Below, in pieces: positions 1 through 7,837 of a stretch of DNA of 64,000 nucleotides (the stretch's first letter is position 1; every line of letters begins with the position of its first letter). Location of the stretch: IMG/VR virus record IMGVR_UViG_3300008116_000020, positions 1 to 64,000 of that record; one strand, given 5' to 3'. Under the pieces are notes generated by a model, which was not told the origin of the DNA, made no database searches, and saw only the letters and a program-made list of their open reading frames with translations. The translations under genes and the position numbers were made by a program. The stretch is from a virus.

Positions 1-33
1 AATAGTTTTATATATATATATATTAAATCAACA

Positions 34-828
34 TTATTGATTTTTCTGCCAATAGTTTTTACCAGGCATTTCTAATTTATTTTTTTTAATACACCAAGTT
101 ACTTGCCTTGCTGTCACATTTAGTTCCTTAGCTATTTTTGGGACTGACATTTTCCAGATTAGTGGTTTTATTAGTTCTAATAATTCACTATCATCTTTGA
201 AATAACCATCTTTTCTTTTCTCTTTTGTTTTAAGAAAAACATTTTTGTAAAAATCCTCCAAATCAGACTTCAAATATTCTTCTCTCTTCTCATCAAAGTT
301 TATAAAACAATATTTACCAAGTAAATATAGAGAAACTTTATCATACATCTCAGCTGCTTCAATTTCACTATTTGTGAATTTAACTTTTGATATTTGATTA
401 TTATCAAATCTACACATCCAAGATTTTTTACTTTCCTTCCAATAAACACCTTTATACTTTGATGATTTTTTATTATTTGGTTTATAACTAGTTCCTAATC
501 TAAAGGTAGATAGATGTTTTTTCAACTCATCATCAACAAATTTATTATCACCACAACCTCTTATATTATAACCATTTGGTCTGTATGTATTATACTTTTC
601 TGCATATTTAACTTCTAATTTGTTTAACTCATCAATATCTTTAACATTATCTTCTAATATTTCAAAATCAAAATTTTCTAACCCGTATTTATCAACCGAG
701 TTTTTAAGAATTATGTTGTGTGTATATTTTAACCAATCACCACCTTTGTATCTTTTATTGAAACTATGAACAGATTGTCCTATATAAGATTTGCAATTTA
801 TTTTATTAAAAATTCTATATATTATCAT
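34..828 (-). CDS. GIY-YIG homing endonuclease with AP2 and HTH domains
   Basis: 264 aa. The N-terminus has a GIY-YIG nuclease core: the second element is clear (SYIGQS, about residue 14) and the first is degenerate (IYRI). Residues about 122-178 resemble an AP2 DNA-binding domain (YKGVYWKESKKSW), and residues about 230-250 an HTH (VPKIAKELNVTARQV). This domain order is typical of free-standing phage homing endonucleases, which cut a cognate site in a related genome and are copied in by repair. Its ATG lies 4 nt after a TTTAATATATA element. It diverges from the UV endonuclease gene. Confidence 0.85.
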   Translation of the reverse strand: MIIYRIFNKINCKSYIGQSVHSFNKRYKGGDWLKYTHNIILKNSVDKYGLENFDFEILEDNVKDIDELNKLEVKYAEKYNTYRPNGYNIRGCGDNKFVDDELKKHLSTFRLGTSYKPNNKKSSKYKGVYWKESKKSWMCRFDNNQISKVKFTNSEIEAAEMYDKVSLYLLGKYCFINFDEKREEYLKSDLEDFYKNVFLKTKEKRKDGYFKDDSELLELIKPLIWKMSVPKIAKELNVTARQVTWCIKKNKLEMPGKNYWQKNQ

Positions 829-832
829 AATA

Positions 833-843
833 TATATATTAAA
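833..843 (-). promoter_or_regulatory. Late-promoter-like element TTTAATATATA
   Basis: Reads TTTAATATATA on the minus strand, 4 nt before the ATG of the GIY-YIG endonuclease gene. The same element and spacing recur before many other genes in the window. Its role as a promoter is inferred. Confidence 0.6.
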
Positions 844-849
844 AAAGCT

Positions 850-857
850 TATTTTTG
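850..857 (+). promoter_or_regulatory. Bacteroidota-type -7 element
   Basis: TATTTTTG matches TAnnTTTG and lies 14 nt before the UV endonuclease ATG at 872. No strong -33 TTTG was identified upstream, because the region overlaps the divergent endonuclease start. Confidence 0.45.
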
Positions 858-871
858 TAAAAAATATCTAT

Positions 872-1798
872 ATGAATCGAGTAGGTTATTGTTGTATAAA
901 CATTTCTATAAATAATGGTAAGAAGAAAAAAGACTTCATAACCGTAAATAGAGGAATGACTAAGAAAACCTTTGAAACAAAAGGTTTAGAATATGTCACT
1001 GAGTTAGCACTCTTGAATATAGATGATATGTTCAAGATTATAAAATGGAATAAGGAAAATGATATATTAGTTTACAGAATGTCTAGTGATATTCTACCTT
1101 GTATCGGATTCTATAAAATAGAAAATCTACCAAAATTTGATATAATATCAAAAAAGTTAAAAGAAATTGGTGACTATGCTAAAAGTGTAGATATGAGATT
1201 ATCATTCCATCCAACCCACTTTTGTATACCTGCTAGTGAAAATCCAGTTGTAGTTAAAAACGCAATTGATGAATTAGATAAACATGCTCAAATTATGGAT
1301 TTAATGGGTTTAGATCAAACTCACTATTATCCAATTAATATACACGTAAACACAACAAAACCAACCAGAGAAGAGGCAGCTGAAAGATTTTGTACTCAAT
1401 TTTATAATTTAAGCGAGTCTTGTAGAAAGAGATTAGTTGTTGAGAATGATGATGGACCTAACCAATACTCAACCAAAATGTTATATGATCTAATATATAC
1501 TAAAATTGGTATTCCAATAACTCATGACTTTCACCATCATAATTACGGACCACAAGATATTTCTCAAGAAGAGGCGATAAAACTTGCTTGTTCCACATGG
1601 GGTGATGTAAAACCAATGACTCACATTAGTTCACCTAAAATATTAGAAGATGCAGCAGGCAGAGAAACAGCACACGCTGACTATATTTATGAAGAGATTC
1701 AAACGTTTGGTCTTGAATTTGATACAGAGATTGAAGCAAAAGCCAAAGATTTGGCGGTTATCAAGTATAGAAGTCAGTTTCAAGTACTCAAAGGCTAA
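872..1798 (+). CDS. uvsE: UV damage endonuclease (UvdE/UvsE family)
   Basis: 308 aa from the ATG at 872, which gives the family N-terminus NRVGYCCINI; a longer frame back to 791 starts in AT-rich leader and is unlikely. UvdE is a TIM-barrel metal-dependent nuclease that nicks 5' of UV photoproducts and starts excision repair. Visible family features: LRYRM-like VYRMSSDILP, the SFHP block (about residue 113), HVNTTKPTREEA, VVENDD and a metal-binding THDFHHHNYGP. Length is normal. The 3' 110 nt are overlapped by the next gene in another frame. Confidence 0.92.
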   Translation: MNRVGYCCINISINNGKKKKDFITVNRGMTKKTFETKGLEYVTELALLNIDDMFKIIKWNKENDILVYRMSSDILPCIGFYKIENLPKFDIISKKLKEIGDYAKSVDMRLSFHPTHFCIPASENPVVVKNAIDELDKHAQIMDLMGLDQTHYYPINIHVNTTKPTREEAAERFCTQFYNLSESCRKRLVVENDDGPNQYSTKMLYDLIYTKIGIPITHDFHHHNYGPQDISQEEAIKLACSTWGDVKPMTHISSPKILEDAAGRETAHADYIYEEIQTFGLEFDTEIEAKAKDLAVIKYRSQFQVLKG

Positions 1799-2063
1799 GT
1801 TTAAAGTAGGTGATGAAGTTTTAATCAAAACACGTATAAATACCTTTGATGGGTTTTTTAAACATGGAATTATATTAGAAGTTGTTTTATCACCTAAACT
1901 ACGTGGTGATAGTCTTGACGAATGGTATTATAGAGTTGAATATGATCCACTTGAAGGTAGAAGTTCGGAAAATCATAAATACACTGATTACTTTAATGAA
2001 ACCGAATTAGATTACACATTACAAACGAAAAGAGATAATAAACTAAAGGAACTTGGATTATGA
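1689..2063 (+). CDS. KVGDE-family small protein with RD-K-L-LG tail
   Basis: About 124 aa if started at the ATG at 1689. The start is uncertain: no ATG, GTG or TTG exists in frame between 1692 and the conserved KFKVGDEVLI block, so this ATG lies inside the UV endonuclease gene (110-nt overlap). The paralogue at 2452 also has a basic, hydrophobic N-terminus before KFKVGDE. The protein has a beta-rich middle, a FNETELDY motif and the C-terminal tail KRDNKLKELGL. Function unknown. Its stop overlaps the next ATG (ATGA). Confidence 0.65.
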   Translation: MKRFKRLVLNLIQRLKQKPKIWRLSSIEVSFKYSKAKFKVGDEVLIKTRINTFDGFFKHGIILEVVLSPKLRGDSLDEWYYRVEYDPLEGRSSENHKYTDYFNETELDYTLQTKRDNKLKELGL

Positions 2064-2455
2064 AAAATTATATACTCATAAAGTTACCTAATACTATTAA
2101 TTGGTATTCAAAAGGAAAGACTATAACAGATTTAATGTATAGCTCAAAACCTCTTATAACTAATCACACAATTGATAGTTTAATCAGATGTGGCTTACAA
2201 AAAAGTTACCAAGATGATTATAGAAAATATGAAGGTCCGTTCAGTGTTATAGTAGATACTCTTAGACTTGATGGTATAAGAATGGATTATTGGTATGACG
2301 ACCTAAAAGATAAAGGATTTGGAGTTATATCCAGAAATGAATTGGTTATAGATAAAAGGAAATTCGAATCAATTCCTAATATATTTAAAGATTGGTTAAA
2401 CCCCATTATTGTAATGGAGACAAGAGATAATAAACTAAGAGAATTGGGAATATGA
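2060..2455 (+). CDS. Hypothetical protein with RD-K-L-LG tail
   Basis: 131 aa, not recognised. It starts inside the stop of the preceding gene and ends in an ATGA overlap with the following gene, so it is translationally coupled on both sides. The C-terminus TRDNKLRELGI is shared with neighbours, but the rest is not obviously related to them. Confidence 0.75.
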   Translation: MKNYILIKLPNTINWYSKGKTITDLMYSSKPLITNHTIDSLIRCGLQKSYQDDYRKYEGPFSVIVDTLRLDGIRMDYWYDDLKDKGFGVISRNELVIDKRKFESIPNIFKDWLNPIIVMETRDNKLRELGI

Positions 2456-2739
2456 TTTGGACTATATGGATATTAATAAAATCACTCTTTAAAAAGAAGG
2501 AAATAAATAAATCTCCTAAGTTTAAAGTTGGTGATGAATTGAAAATTAATAGCGAATTCTATAAAAATAGAGAAGGTGTTGTTTTGGAAGTTTCTGAACA
2601 TTTTGTTGATATATGGATTTATCAAGTTGAAATTAAAATGGATGATGGTTATAATCATATTCAATACTTTAATGAAAACGAATTAGATTATCCATTATGG
2701 AAGAAAAGAGATGATAGATTAAAAGAGTTAGGAATATGA
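2452..2739 (+). CDS. KVGDE-family small protein, paralogue of 1689-2063
   Basis: 95 aa. Residues 1-15 are hydrophobic then basic (IWTIWILIKSLFKKK), a possible membrane anchor. Then come KFKVGDELKI, a QYFNENELDY motif and the tail KRDDRLKELGI, in the same order as the 1689 gene. The two are paralogues separated by one unrelated gene. The KVGDE plus beta-rich body resembles small SH3-like or KOW-like folds, but no function can be assigned. Confidence 0.75.
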   Translation: MIWTIWILIKSLFKKKEINKSPKFKVGDELKINSEFYKNREGVVLEVSEHFVDIWIYQVEIKMDDGYNHIQYFNENELDYPLWKKRDDRLKELGI

Positions 2740-2936
2740 AAGAAAATACGTTAAGAGAAAATATAAAACCTGGTTTAAGAGTTTTAATAGTTTTAAAGAA
2801 GGATCAGAAAAGTGGAATACTAACAGAAGGTATTGTTAAAGATTTACTAACTAAAGTGCCTAAGCATCACAGAGGTATAAAAGTTAGATTAGAAGATGGC
2901 CAAATAGGAAGAGTGCAAGAAATTTTAGATATATAA
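2736..2936 (+). CDS. YwbE family protein (DUF2196)
   Basis: 66 aa, matching the full length of the YwbE/DUF2196 family. Conserved stretches are NIKPGLRVLIVLKKDQKSG, TEGIVKDLLT and HRGIKVRLEDGQIGRV. YwbE is a small bacterial protein of unknown biochemical function; the family is common in Firmicutes and Bacteroidota and unusual in a phage. It is coupled by ATGA to the gene before it and followed closely by the secreted nuclease. Confidence 0.88.
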   Translation: MKENTLRENIKPGLRVLIVLKKDQKSGILTEGIVKDLLTKVPKHHRGIKVRLEDGQIGRVQEILDI

Positions 2937-2940
2937 GTCT

Positions 2941-3621
2941 ATGAGAAAAAGTAAATTAGAAAAAATTGTATGGTTCATAGTTATGAACTTTTTAATCATG
3001 TCAAGTGTTTTATCACAAAATGTGGTTAGTAAAAATGGTTTAGTGATTGACCACGGCGACGTTAAACTTTATTTAGATGATGATACAACATCAATGGTAT
3101 CAATACACAAACTAAAATATGAAAACTTTTTAAAACTAGGTAGTGTTGCTAGAGGAAACAACTGGTATGATGATACTTACAAAGGTAAATACTTACCAGT
3201 TAAATATAAGAAAAGTGGATTTGATAAAGGACACTTAACACCTTCACACATAACTACATATGATAGTATTACAAATAGAAATACTTTCAGTATGTTTAAC
3301 GCAGCTCCTCAATATCCGTATTTTAATGAACATCCTTGGCAAGAATTAGAAGCTGATGTAGAAGATAGTATTAAGAAATATAAATCAGATGTTATTATAA
3401 TTACTGGTGTTATTTATAATGAGAATAAGAAAAATTATATACCAAAATCACGAATTAAAATACCAACACATTATTTTAAAATAGTTACAATTGGATCAAA
3501 GACTTGGGTTTGGTTAGGAGTTAATGCTGATGGTAAGAAAGATTGTATAGTTACAGTAACAACACTTGAAGATTTAAACAACCGATTTAAAGTCAATGGT
3601 ATGAAAGTTAGAATTAAATAA
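2941..3621 (+). CDS. Secreted DNA/RNA non-specific endonuclease (NucA family)
   Basis: 226 aa. Residues 1-26 form a signal peptide (basic start, WFIVMNFLIMSSVLS, likely cut near SQ/N). The beta-beta-alpha-metal nuclease motif is FDKGHLTPS with the general-base His98 (DKGH for the usual DRGH) and the metal-ligand Asn120 in FNAAPQ. The enzyme should hydrolyse DNA and RNA outside the cytoplasm. In a phage it could digest free or competing DNA in the periplasm; that role is inference. It is the last gene before a strong terminator. Confidence 0.9.
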   Translation: MRKSKLEKIVWFIVMNFLIMSSVLSQNVVSKNGLVIDHGDVKLYLDDDTTSMVSIHKLKYENFLKLGSVARGNNWYDDTYKGKYLPVKYKKSGFDKGHLTPSHITTYDSITNRNTFSMFNAAPQYPYFNEHPWQELEADVEDSIKKYKSDVIIITGVIYNENKKNYIPKSRIKIPTHYFKIVTIGSKTWVWLGVNADGKKDCIVTVTTLEDLNNRFKVNGMKVRIK

Positions 3622-3624
3622 ATT

Positions 3625-3654
3625 AAATCCTGTTTTTATAACAGGATTTTTTTA
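3625..3654 (+). terminator. Intrinsic terminator
   Basis: Perfect 10-bp hairpin (AAATCCTGTT / AACAGGATTT, 5-nt loop) followed by a T-run, directly after the secreted nuclease. Confidence 0.85.
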
Positions 3655-3660
3655 TCTTTG
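3653..3660 (+). promoter_or_regulatory. -7 element TATCTTTG overlapping the terminator T-run
   Basis: TATCTTTG lies only 4 nt before the ATG at 3665. If used, transcription would begin at or next to the start codon, giving a leaderless message. Confidence 0.5.
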
Positions 3661-3664
3661 TACT

Positions 3665-3982
3665 ATGAAAGAAAAAATATTTAAACTGGCTAAAATAGAA
3701 GCCGAATGGATGAGGTACTACGGTCATATCGACTCTAGAATTAGTGAAACTTTTGAAGATATAAACTTTTATGAGAGAATGTTACCAATTGGTTATTCTA
3801 AAGTTTATACACCATTAGTTAATAAATGTCCGATGGGTTATGTCAATAGCTTAGATCTTGAAAAGGTTGAAGTTGTTTATGGTCCGAGAAATCATGAGAA
3901 AGGAGTTTACACACCACTAGAATATGTTATCTACAACAAAGTTGATGGGTATTTAGATTTAATCAAACTGATAAAAGGCTAG
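3665..3982 (+). CDS. Hypothetical protein
   Basis: 105 aa, not recognised. Mixed alpha/beta composition with a charged N-terminal helix. It stands alone between a terminator/promoter pair and a convergent gene whose stop overlaps its TAG. Confidence 0.7.
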   Translation: MKEKIFKLAKIEAEWMRYYGHIDSRISETFEDINFYERMLPIGYSKVYTPLVNKCPMGYVNSLDLEKVEVVYGPRNHEKGVYTPLEYVIYNKVDGYLDLIKLIKG

Positions 3983-4434
3983 TTTGAAATTACTTCAATA
4001 CCCAATTTTAATTTACTCAAATATTCCATATTATAATCTTCTATATAATAATTTGGATACTCATCTTTAATATTATCTGATGCACCTATTATAGTATTTA
4101 CCAAACTCTTTAATTCATCACACCAATTGGAAATTTCACTATTGGAATCTGGGATACTTTCAATGTATTTTTCTATTTTTATACCTATTATTTCTTTTTC
4201 GTAATCACCATTTTCTGATCTAAAATATTTTTCTATTTCGGAATGCAATAGAAAATCACTCTCAAGCCATCTATCATATTTTTTATATTGATATTTATAA
4301 TAAACTTTAGAATTATCAATTTCTATTAAGTCAATTAGACAATTCGTAACATATTCCAAGTCAAGTTCTTCTTTCTTCTTACCACCAATAGAGATAGCTT
4401 CGTTATACTTTTTATAATTCTTAATATTTTTCAT
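3979..4434 (-). CDS. N-tagged protein, paralogue of 60415-60810
   Basis: 151 aa. Begins MKNIKNYKKYNE/AIS, the shared N-terminal peptide. The body is similar to the gene at 60415-60810: ELDLEYVTNC against ELDIEYIESC early on, and a shared DEYP near residue 127. Function unknown. The ATG is preceded at 4 nt by a late-promoter-like element (4439-4450). Confidence 0.8.
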   Translation of the reverse strand: MKNIKNYKKYNEAISIGGKKKEELDLEYVTNCLIDLIEIDNSKVYYKYQYKKYDRWLESDFLLHSEIEKYFRSENGDYEKEIIGIKIEKYIESIPDSNSEISNWCDELKSLVNTIIGASDNIKDEYPNYYIEDYNMEYLSKLKLGIEVISN

Positions 4435-4438
4435 AAAG

Positions 4439-4450
4439 TATATATTAAAA
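4439..4450 (-). promoter_or_regulatory. Late-promoter-like element
   Basis: TTTTAATATATA on the minus strand, 4 nt before the ATG at 4434. Confidence 0.6.
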
Positions 4451-4465
4451 TATACATTACAAAAA

Positions 4466-5215
4466 TCATCTTGATACCCATTTATAAGTTTTACCTTTAA
4501 TTATATCAGAAACACAACTTTTTGATATACCATATTTATTACTAAGTTTATCATAAGATAATTTGTTATTATTATAATCAAATATTAAATTTAATACTTC
4601 ATCTTCTCTCAACTTTGAATTTCTTTTCGAATTTTCAATACTATAAATTTCTAGCATTTTAGAATATGGTTCAATATTATCATAATTACCATCTTTATAT
4701 TTCCATAAGAATCCCGTGTGATGTATAACACCCTTCTCGATACCAGTCAATTTAATATTGTTCTGCCTTTCTGCTTCTGACTTACTTGGATACTCCTCTA
4801 TAAAAATACCATTTAAATCATATTTCAATGTTACATAACTCATACTGATTAATTGAGATTTTGGCATTTTCTTACCTTTATTCGATTTGGAGATTTTTTC
4901 TTTAGTTTCATCAGAAATTTTTCTACATTCTTTGGAAAATCCACCATATCCACCATCAGTTAAATTATAATAATCATCACTATCAACCGCATTTTTTTCT
5001 GATATTAAATATCTTTCATATTCTCTAGCGTCATTTTCATTATCAAATACTTTTATAATATTTTTCTCAAAATTCTCCCTACCATATTTCTTTATAGCTC
5101 TAACTAATAGTTTTCCTGATCCTAAATATTTTTTAGACTTCTTCTCATTTTTGGTTACACAAACCCCAATGTATTTTTTACCATTAATCAAATTTTTTGT
5201 TTCATATACATACAT
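4466..5215 (-). CDS. GIY-YIG homing endonuclease (SegA-like)
   Basis: 249 aa. N-terminal GIY-YIG domain (YVYETKNLINGKKYIGVCV, then LVRAIKKYG and FEKNIIKVF). Around residue 100 is the NUMOD3 DNA-binding motif SDETKEKISKSNKGKK. Further on are a NUMOD1-like segment (PSKSEAERQNNI) and a C-terminal HTH (KLSNKYGISKSCVSDIIKGK). The preceding 5229-5247 is an AT palindrome containing the late-promoter-like element. A mobile gene inserted between a tagged gene and the thioesterase. Confidence 0.9.
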   Translation of the reverse strand: MYVYETKNLINGKKYIGVCVTKNEKKSKKYLGSGKLLVRAIKKYGRENFEKNIIKVFDNENDAREYERYLISEKNAVDSDDYYNLTDGGYGGFSKECRKISDETKEKISKSNKGKKMPKSQLISMSYVTLKYDLNGIFIEEYPSKSEAERQNNIKLTGIEKGVIHHTGFLWKYKDGNYDNIEPYSKMLEIYSIENSKRNSKLREDEVLNLIFDYNNNKLSYDKLSNKYGISKSCVSDIIKGKTYKWVSR

Positions 5216-5234
5216 AATTGACTTTAAATTTTAA

Positions 5235-5245
5235 TATATATTAAA
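5235..5245 (-). promoter_or_regulatory. Late-promoter-like element in an AT palindrome
   Basis: TTTAATATATA on the minus strand inside the palindrome 5230-5247, 19 nt before the endonuclease ATG. Confidence 0.5.
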
Positions 5246-5260
5246 ATTTAAAGTCTTCCA

Positions 5261-5659
5261 TTATCTACGCACCGAACTAAATCTATCCTTTATTATTTCT
5301 GATATTGGAACAGGTCCTCCCTCATCATCAATTTGAACAAAAACCATTTTTGTGGAACAAACTAACTTCTCTTGAGATGTTTGAACATTATACTTTCTAG
5401 CTTCTAGATTTATAGTAATTGATGTGTTACCTATACTATTTACAGATCCATATATTTTAATCAAGTTTCCAACTTTTACAGGATTTTGAAAAACAACCTC
5501 TTCAACTTTTTTAGTTACAATATTTGTTGTTTCACACACTTGATAAGCAAATGCTGCTCCAGCTTCATCTAGAAAAGACATCATATTACCACCAAATAAA
5601 TTATTATTTACTCCTAAATCCAGAGTCATACATATCTTAGTTGTTATTAATTCCATCAT
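5261..5659 (-). CDS. Hotdog-fold acyl-CoA thioesterase-like protein
   Basis: 132 aa, the usual length of a single-hotdog YciA/acyl-CoA hydrolase. Visible motifs: FGGNMMSFLDEAGAAFA with the catalytic-type Asp/Glu pair, then VVFQNPVKVGNLIKIYG and GNTSITINLEARK. These enzymes hydrolyse acyl-CoA thioesters. In a phage it might alter host lipid or CoA pools, which is inference. The start overlaps the stop of the next upstream gene. Confidence 0.85.
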   Translation of the reverse strand: MMELITTKICMTLDLGVNNNLFGGNMMSFLDEAGAAFAYQVCETTNIVTKKVEEVVFQNPVKVGNLIKIYGSVNSIGNTSITINLEARKYNVQTSQEKLVCSTKMVFVQIDDEGGPVPISEIIKDRFSSVRR

Positions 5660-5892
5660 AATCCTAAATCATTTAGTTTTTCATCTCTTATCATCATCTT
5701 CAATTCCTCAAACATTCTTACCACACCAGGTCCAAAGTCTTTTAAATCAGTCATACTCAATCTATAAATATATTTATTCCCGGTTTTTTTGTGTATGAAT
5801 TCGTATACCGGCCTCATAGTATATTTATCAATAATCATTTCACTATCATAGTAATGACTCAATTTTTCTAATTCTTGAGATAAATCTTTCAT
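5656..5892 (-). CDS. Hypothetical protein with RD-K-L-LG tail
   Basis: 78 aa from the ATG at 5892, which overlaps the TGA of the dCMP deaminase gene (ATGA). Helical and charged, ending IRDEKLNDLGL. Contains a short FIHKKTGNKYIYRLS strand pair. Function unknown. Confidence 0.78.
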   Translation of the reverse strand: MKDLSQELEKLSHYYDSEMIIDKYTMRPVYEFIHKKTGNKYIYRLSMTDLKDFGPGVVRMFEELKMMIRDEKLNDLGL

Positions 5893-6341
5893 AACCAATC
5901 ATATTTTACTATTTCTACTCCAGCATCTCTTAAAAACTCTAAACCGGTTATATCTTTATAATCTTCAACATAAACTAATCTTTTAATTCCGGATTGTAAA
6001 ATTAGTTTAGAGCAATCACGACAAGGAGAATGTGTTTGATAAAGAGTTCCACCATCACAAGAATGACCGTGTCTAGCACACTTTAGAATAGCATTAGCTT
6101 CACCGTGAATAACATCCCACTTAGTTTCTCCGTTATCCATTTCACATGCGTTATCTTGACCAGCAGCAGTTCCGTTATAACCATCAGAGATAATCATACC
6201 ATTCTTAACTATAAGAGCACCAACTTGCTTTCTAGTACAGTGTGAAAGTTTAGCCCATTCACGAGCCATATTTAAATAAGTTCTGTCGTATCTTTCTTGT
6301 TTTTTCAAGTCATACACTACTTTATCAAATTGGTTTGCCAT
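5889..6341 (-). CDS. dCMP deaminase
   Basis: 150 aa, like T4 gene cd products. Cytidine-deaminase fold: zinc-binding H79 with catalytic E81 (IHGEANAI), and C107/C110 (PCRDC). The enzyme converts dCMP to dUMP and so feeds thymidylate synthesis and balances dNTP pools during phage replication. It overlaps small genes at both ends. Confidence 0.95.
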   Translation of the reverse strand: MANQFDKVVYDLKKQERYDRTYLNMAREWAKLSHCTRKQVGALIVKNGMIISDGYNGTAAGQDNACEMDNGETKWDVIHGEANAILKCARHGHSCDGGTLYQTHSPCRDCSKLILQSGIKRLVYVEDYKDITGLEFLRDAGVEIVKYDWL

Positions 6342-6480
6342 ATATTCTTTTAATTTTAGATTTTCTAATATCAGTTTTTGAAATTTTCAAAATTTTATCC
6401 ATTATATAATCAGTGTCGAAATAACCAGTTGTCATTGTGTCTTTCAATATGTCTTTCAATATGTCATATTTATTTACCAT
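6325..6480 (-). CDS. Small hypothetical protein with KIKRIYGK C-terminus
   Basis: 51 aa, found by reading the gap. The ATG at 6480 overlaps the stop of the upstream gene, and the stop lies inside the dCMP deaminase start. Its end SKIKRIYGKPI matches the end of the preceding gene (REKIKKIYGK), suggesting a local duplication. Function unknown. Confidence 0.6.
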   Translation of the reverse strand: MVNKYDILKDILKDTMTTGYFDTDYIMDKILKISKTDIRKSKIKRIYGKPI

Positions 6481-6646
6481 AAATCTTTTTTATTTTTTCT
6501 CTACGGTTTTTTACCAAGACATAATTTTCATAAATGTCCATTACTTCTTGATTGACAACTATATAGTTACCAGATGATTTTGACTTCTTTGATATCTCTT
6601 CAGAAGCTTTTAATATCTTATCATAAATCGAAGATTGATAGTTCAT
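6470..6646 (-). CDS. Small hypothetical protein with KIKKIYGK C-terminus
   Basis: 58 aa from the ATG at 6646. The stretch SGNYIVVNQEVMDIYENY faintly recalls a block found in T4-type capsid proteins, but the protein is far too short to be one. Overlaps the upstream gene by 26 nt. Confidence 0.6.
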   Translation of the reverse strand: MNYQSSIYDKILKASEEISKKSKSSGNYIVVNQEVMDIYENYVLVKNRREKIKKIYGK

Positions 6647-7028
6647 CACCAAGTAAATTATCTAATTTTTCATTTCTTTCTCTTTCGAGTATAGTCTGAA
6701 TTAGTTTCAATTCAATGTGTGTTATATCAAAATATCCAGGTTCACCGGTTTCATAGTCACCTCTATACAATTTCATAATAACTTTGAATTCATATTCGCC
6801 ATCAGTGCTAACACCATCTTCTTCATCAAATGCGTAATCCTCTAAACATTCTATGATATCTTCATCAGAACCTCTTCCAATAATTCTATAATATGAATCT
6901 TTATTTAGATTTTTGAAAGTATATCCAGTTTCACTGATAACTATATCACACCAACCTATAATAACAACGACACTCTCTTCTAATTCGAGAATGTCGTACA
7001 TTATTTCTTTCCAATCATTATCTATCAT
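6621..7028 (-). CDS. Hypothetical acidic protein
   Basis: 135 aa, not recognised. Acidic, mixed alpha/beta. Near the C-terminus it carries RNEKLDNLL, a variant of the RD-K-L-LG tail, extended by GDELSIFDL. Coupled to the bifunctional nuclease gene by overlap at 7025-7028. Confidence 0.75.
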   Translation of the reverse strand: MIDNDWKEIMYDILELEESVVVIIGWCDIVISETGYTFKNLNKDSYYRIIGRGSDEDIIECLEDYAFDEEDGVSTDGEYEFKVIMKLYRGDYETGEPGYFDITHIELKLIQTILERERNEKLDNLLGDELSIFDL

Positions 7029-7627
7029 TGGTTATCTTTAAGTTCTTGAATTCTATCTCTTAATTCAGCAGCGATTTCATACTCTTCATTTTCAAGAGCT
7101 TTTTCCATCATCTTTTCTAAATCTTCGATTGAAACAATTCTTTTTCTTGGTTTAGCATCTTTTATTTCTATATGAAGATCATCATCATCATCATCATTTT
7201 CAATTTCAGTTCCATCATCATTGATATTAATACCAGCACTTGATAAAACATCTTCTGAAATCATAATTGGGCAACTATAAATCAAAGATAATGTAATAGC
7301 ATCTCCAATATTACATTCAATTTCGATATCTTCAACACCGTTGTTTGTTACTATTTTACAATAGAAAACACCTTCTACAATTGTTTGTATGAATACTTCT
7401 TGAACGTCAATACTAAAAGAGTCTGTTAAAGATTTAAAAAGATCATGTGTCAAAGGTCTCGGTGACTTAATCTTTTCAAGTTTCAAAGCAATTTGTTGAG
7501 CATCAGTTGCTTTAACAACAACTGGAATCTTTCTATTACCTTTTACTTCTGATAGTACGACTATATAAGATCCTGCTTGAGTTTGACTATAAGATAAACC
7601 TAATACTTTTAATTTTTTCCTTTTCAT
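7025..7627 (-). CDS. Bifunctional nuclease family protein (DUF151) with UVR motif
   Basis: 200 aa. Residues 1-135 are the DUF151/BFN domain (SYIVVLSEVKGNRKIPVVV, DLFKSLTDSFSIDVQEVFI, GDAITLSLIYSCPIMIS). After an acidic linker rich in Asp come about 35 residues matching a UVR motif (LEKMMEKALENEEYEIAAEL), the UvrB/UvrC interaction helix pair. This BFN-UVR arrangement is that of cellular Bacteroidota proteins. The family has reported RNase/DNase activity. It may have been captured from a host. Confidence 0.88.
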   Translation of the reverse strand: MKRKKLKVLGLSYSQTQAGSYIVVLSEVKGNRKIPVVVKATDAQQIALKLEKIKSPRPLTHDLFKSLTDSFSIDVQEVFIQTIVEGVFYCKIVTNNGVEDIEIECNIGDAITLSLIYSCPIMISEDVLSSAGININDDGTEIENDDDDDDLHIEIKDAKPRKRIVSIEDLEKMMEKALENEEYEIAAELRDRIQELKDNQ

Positions 7628-7643
7628 AGTTATTATATTTATT

Positions 7644-7802
7644 TTAACTCAAAGGTTTGATTTCATATTCCATAAAACCATCACCACCATCTAACTCAAC
7701 AATTTCCAATCCGTATGATTTTAGTTGTGATGCTATTCTATCAACAACATCATTTGGTTGATCATCATACCAAATCTTAAATTTAACTTCTTCTTTCATC
7801 AT
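7644..7802 (-). CDS. Small hypothetical protein
   Basis: 52 aa from the ATG at 7802 (a second ATG follows at once). Compact alpha/beta sequence (VKFKIWYDDQPNDVVDRIA, then EIVELDGGDGFMEYEI). Not recognised; placed between the bifunctional nuclease and the YkuK-like gene. Confidence 0.65.
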   Translation of the reverse strand: MMKEEVKFKIWYDDQPNDVVDRIASQLKSYGLEIVELDGGDGFMEYEIKPLS

Positions 7803-7837
7803 CTTTATTTTTACAATTATCTCCCCTGTGGATAAAA

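Noticed and set aside
6470-6646. Major capsid protein fragment
   Set aside because: Only a short stretch (GNYIVVN-like) recalls capsid proteins and the gene is 58 codons with intact start and overlaps.
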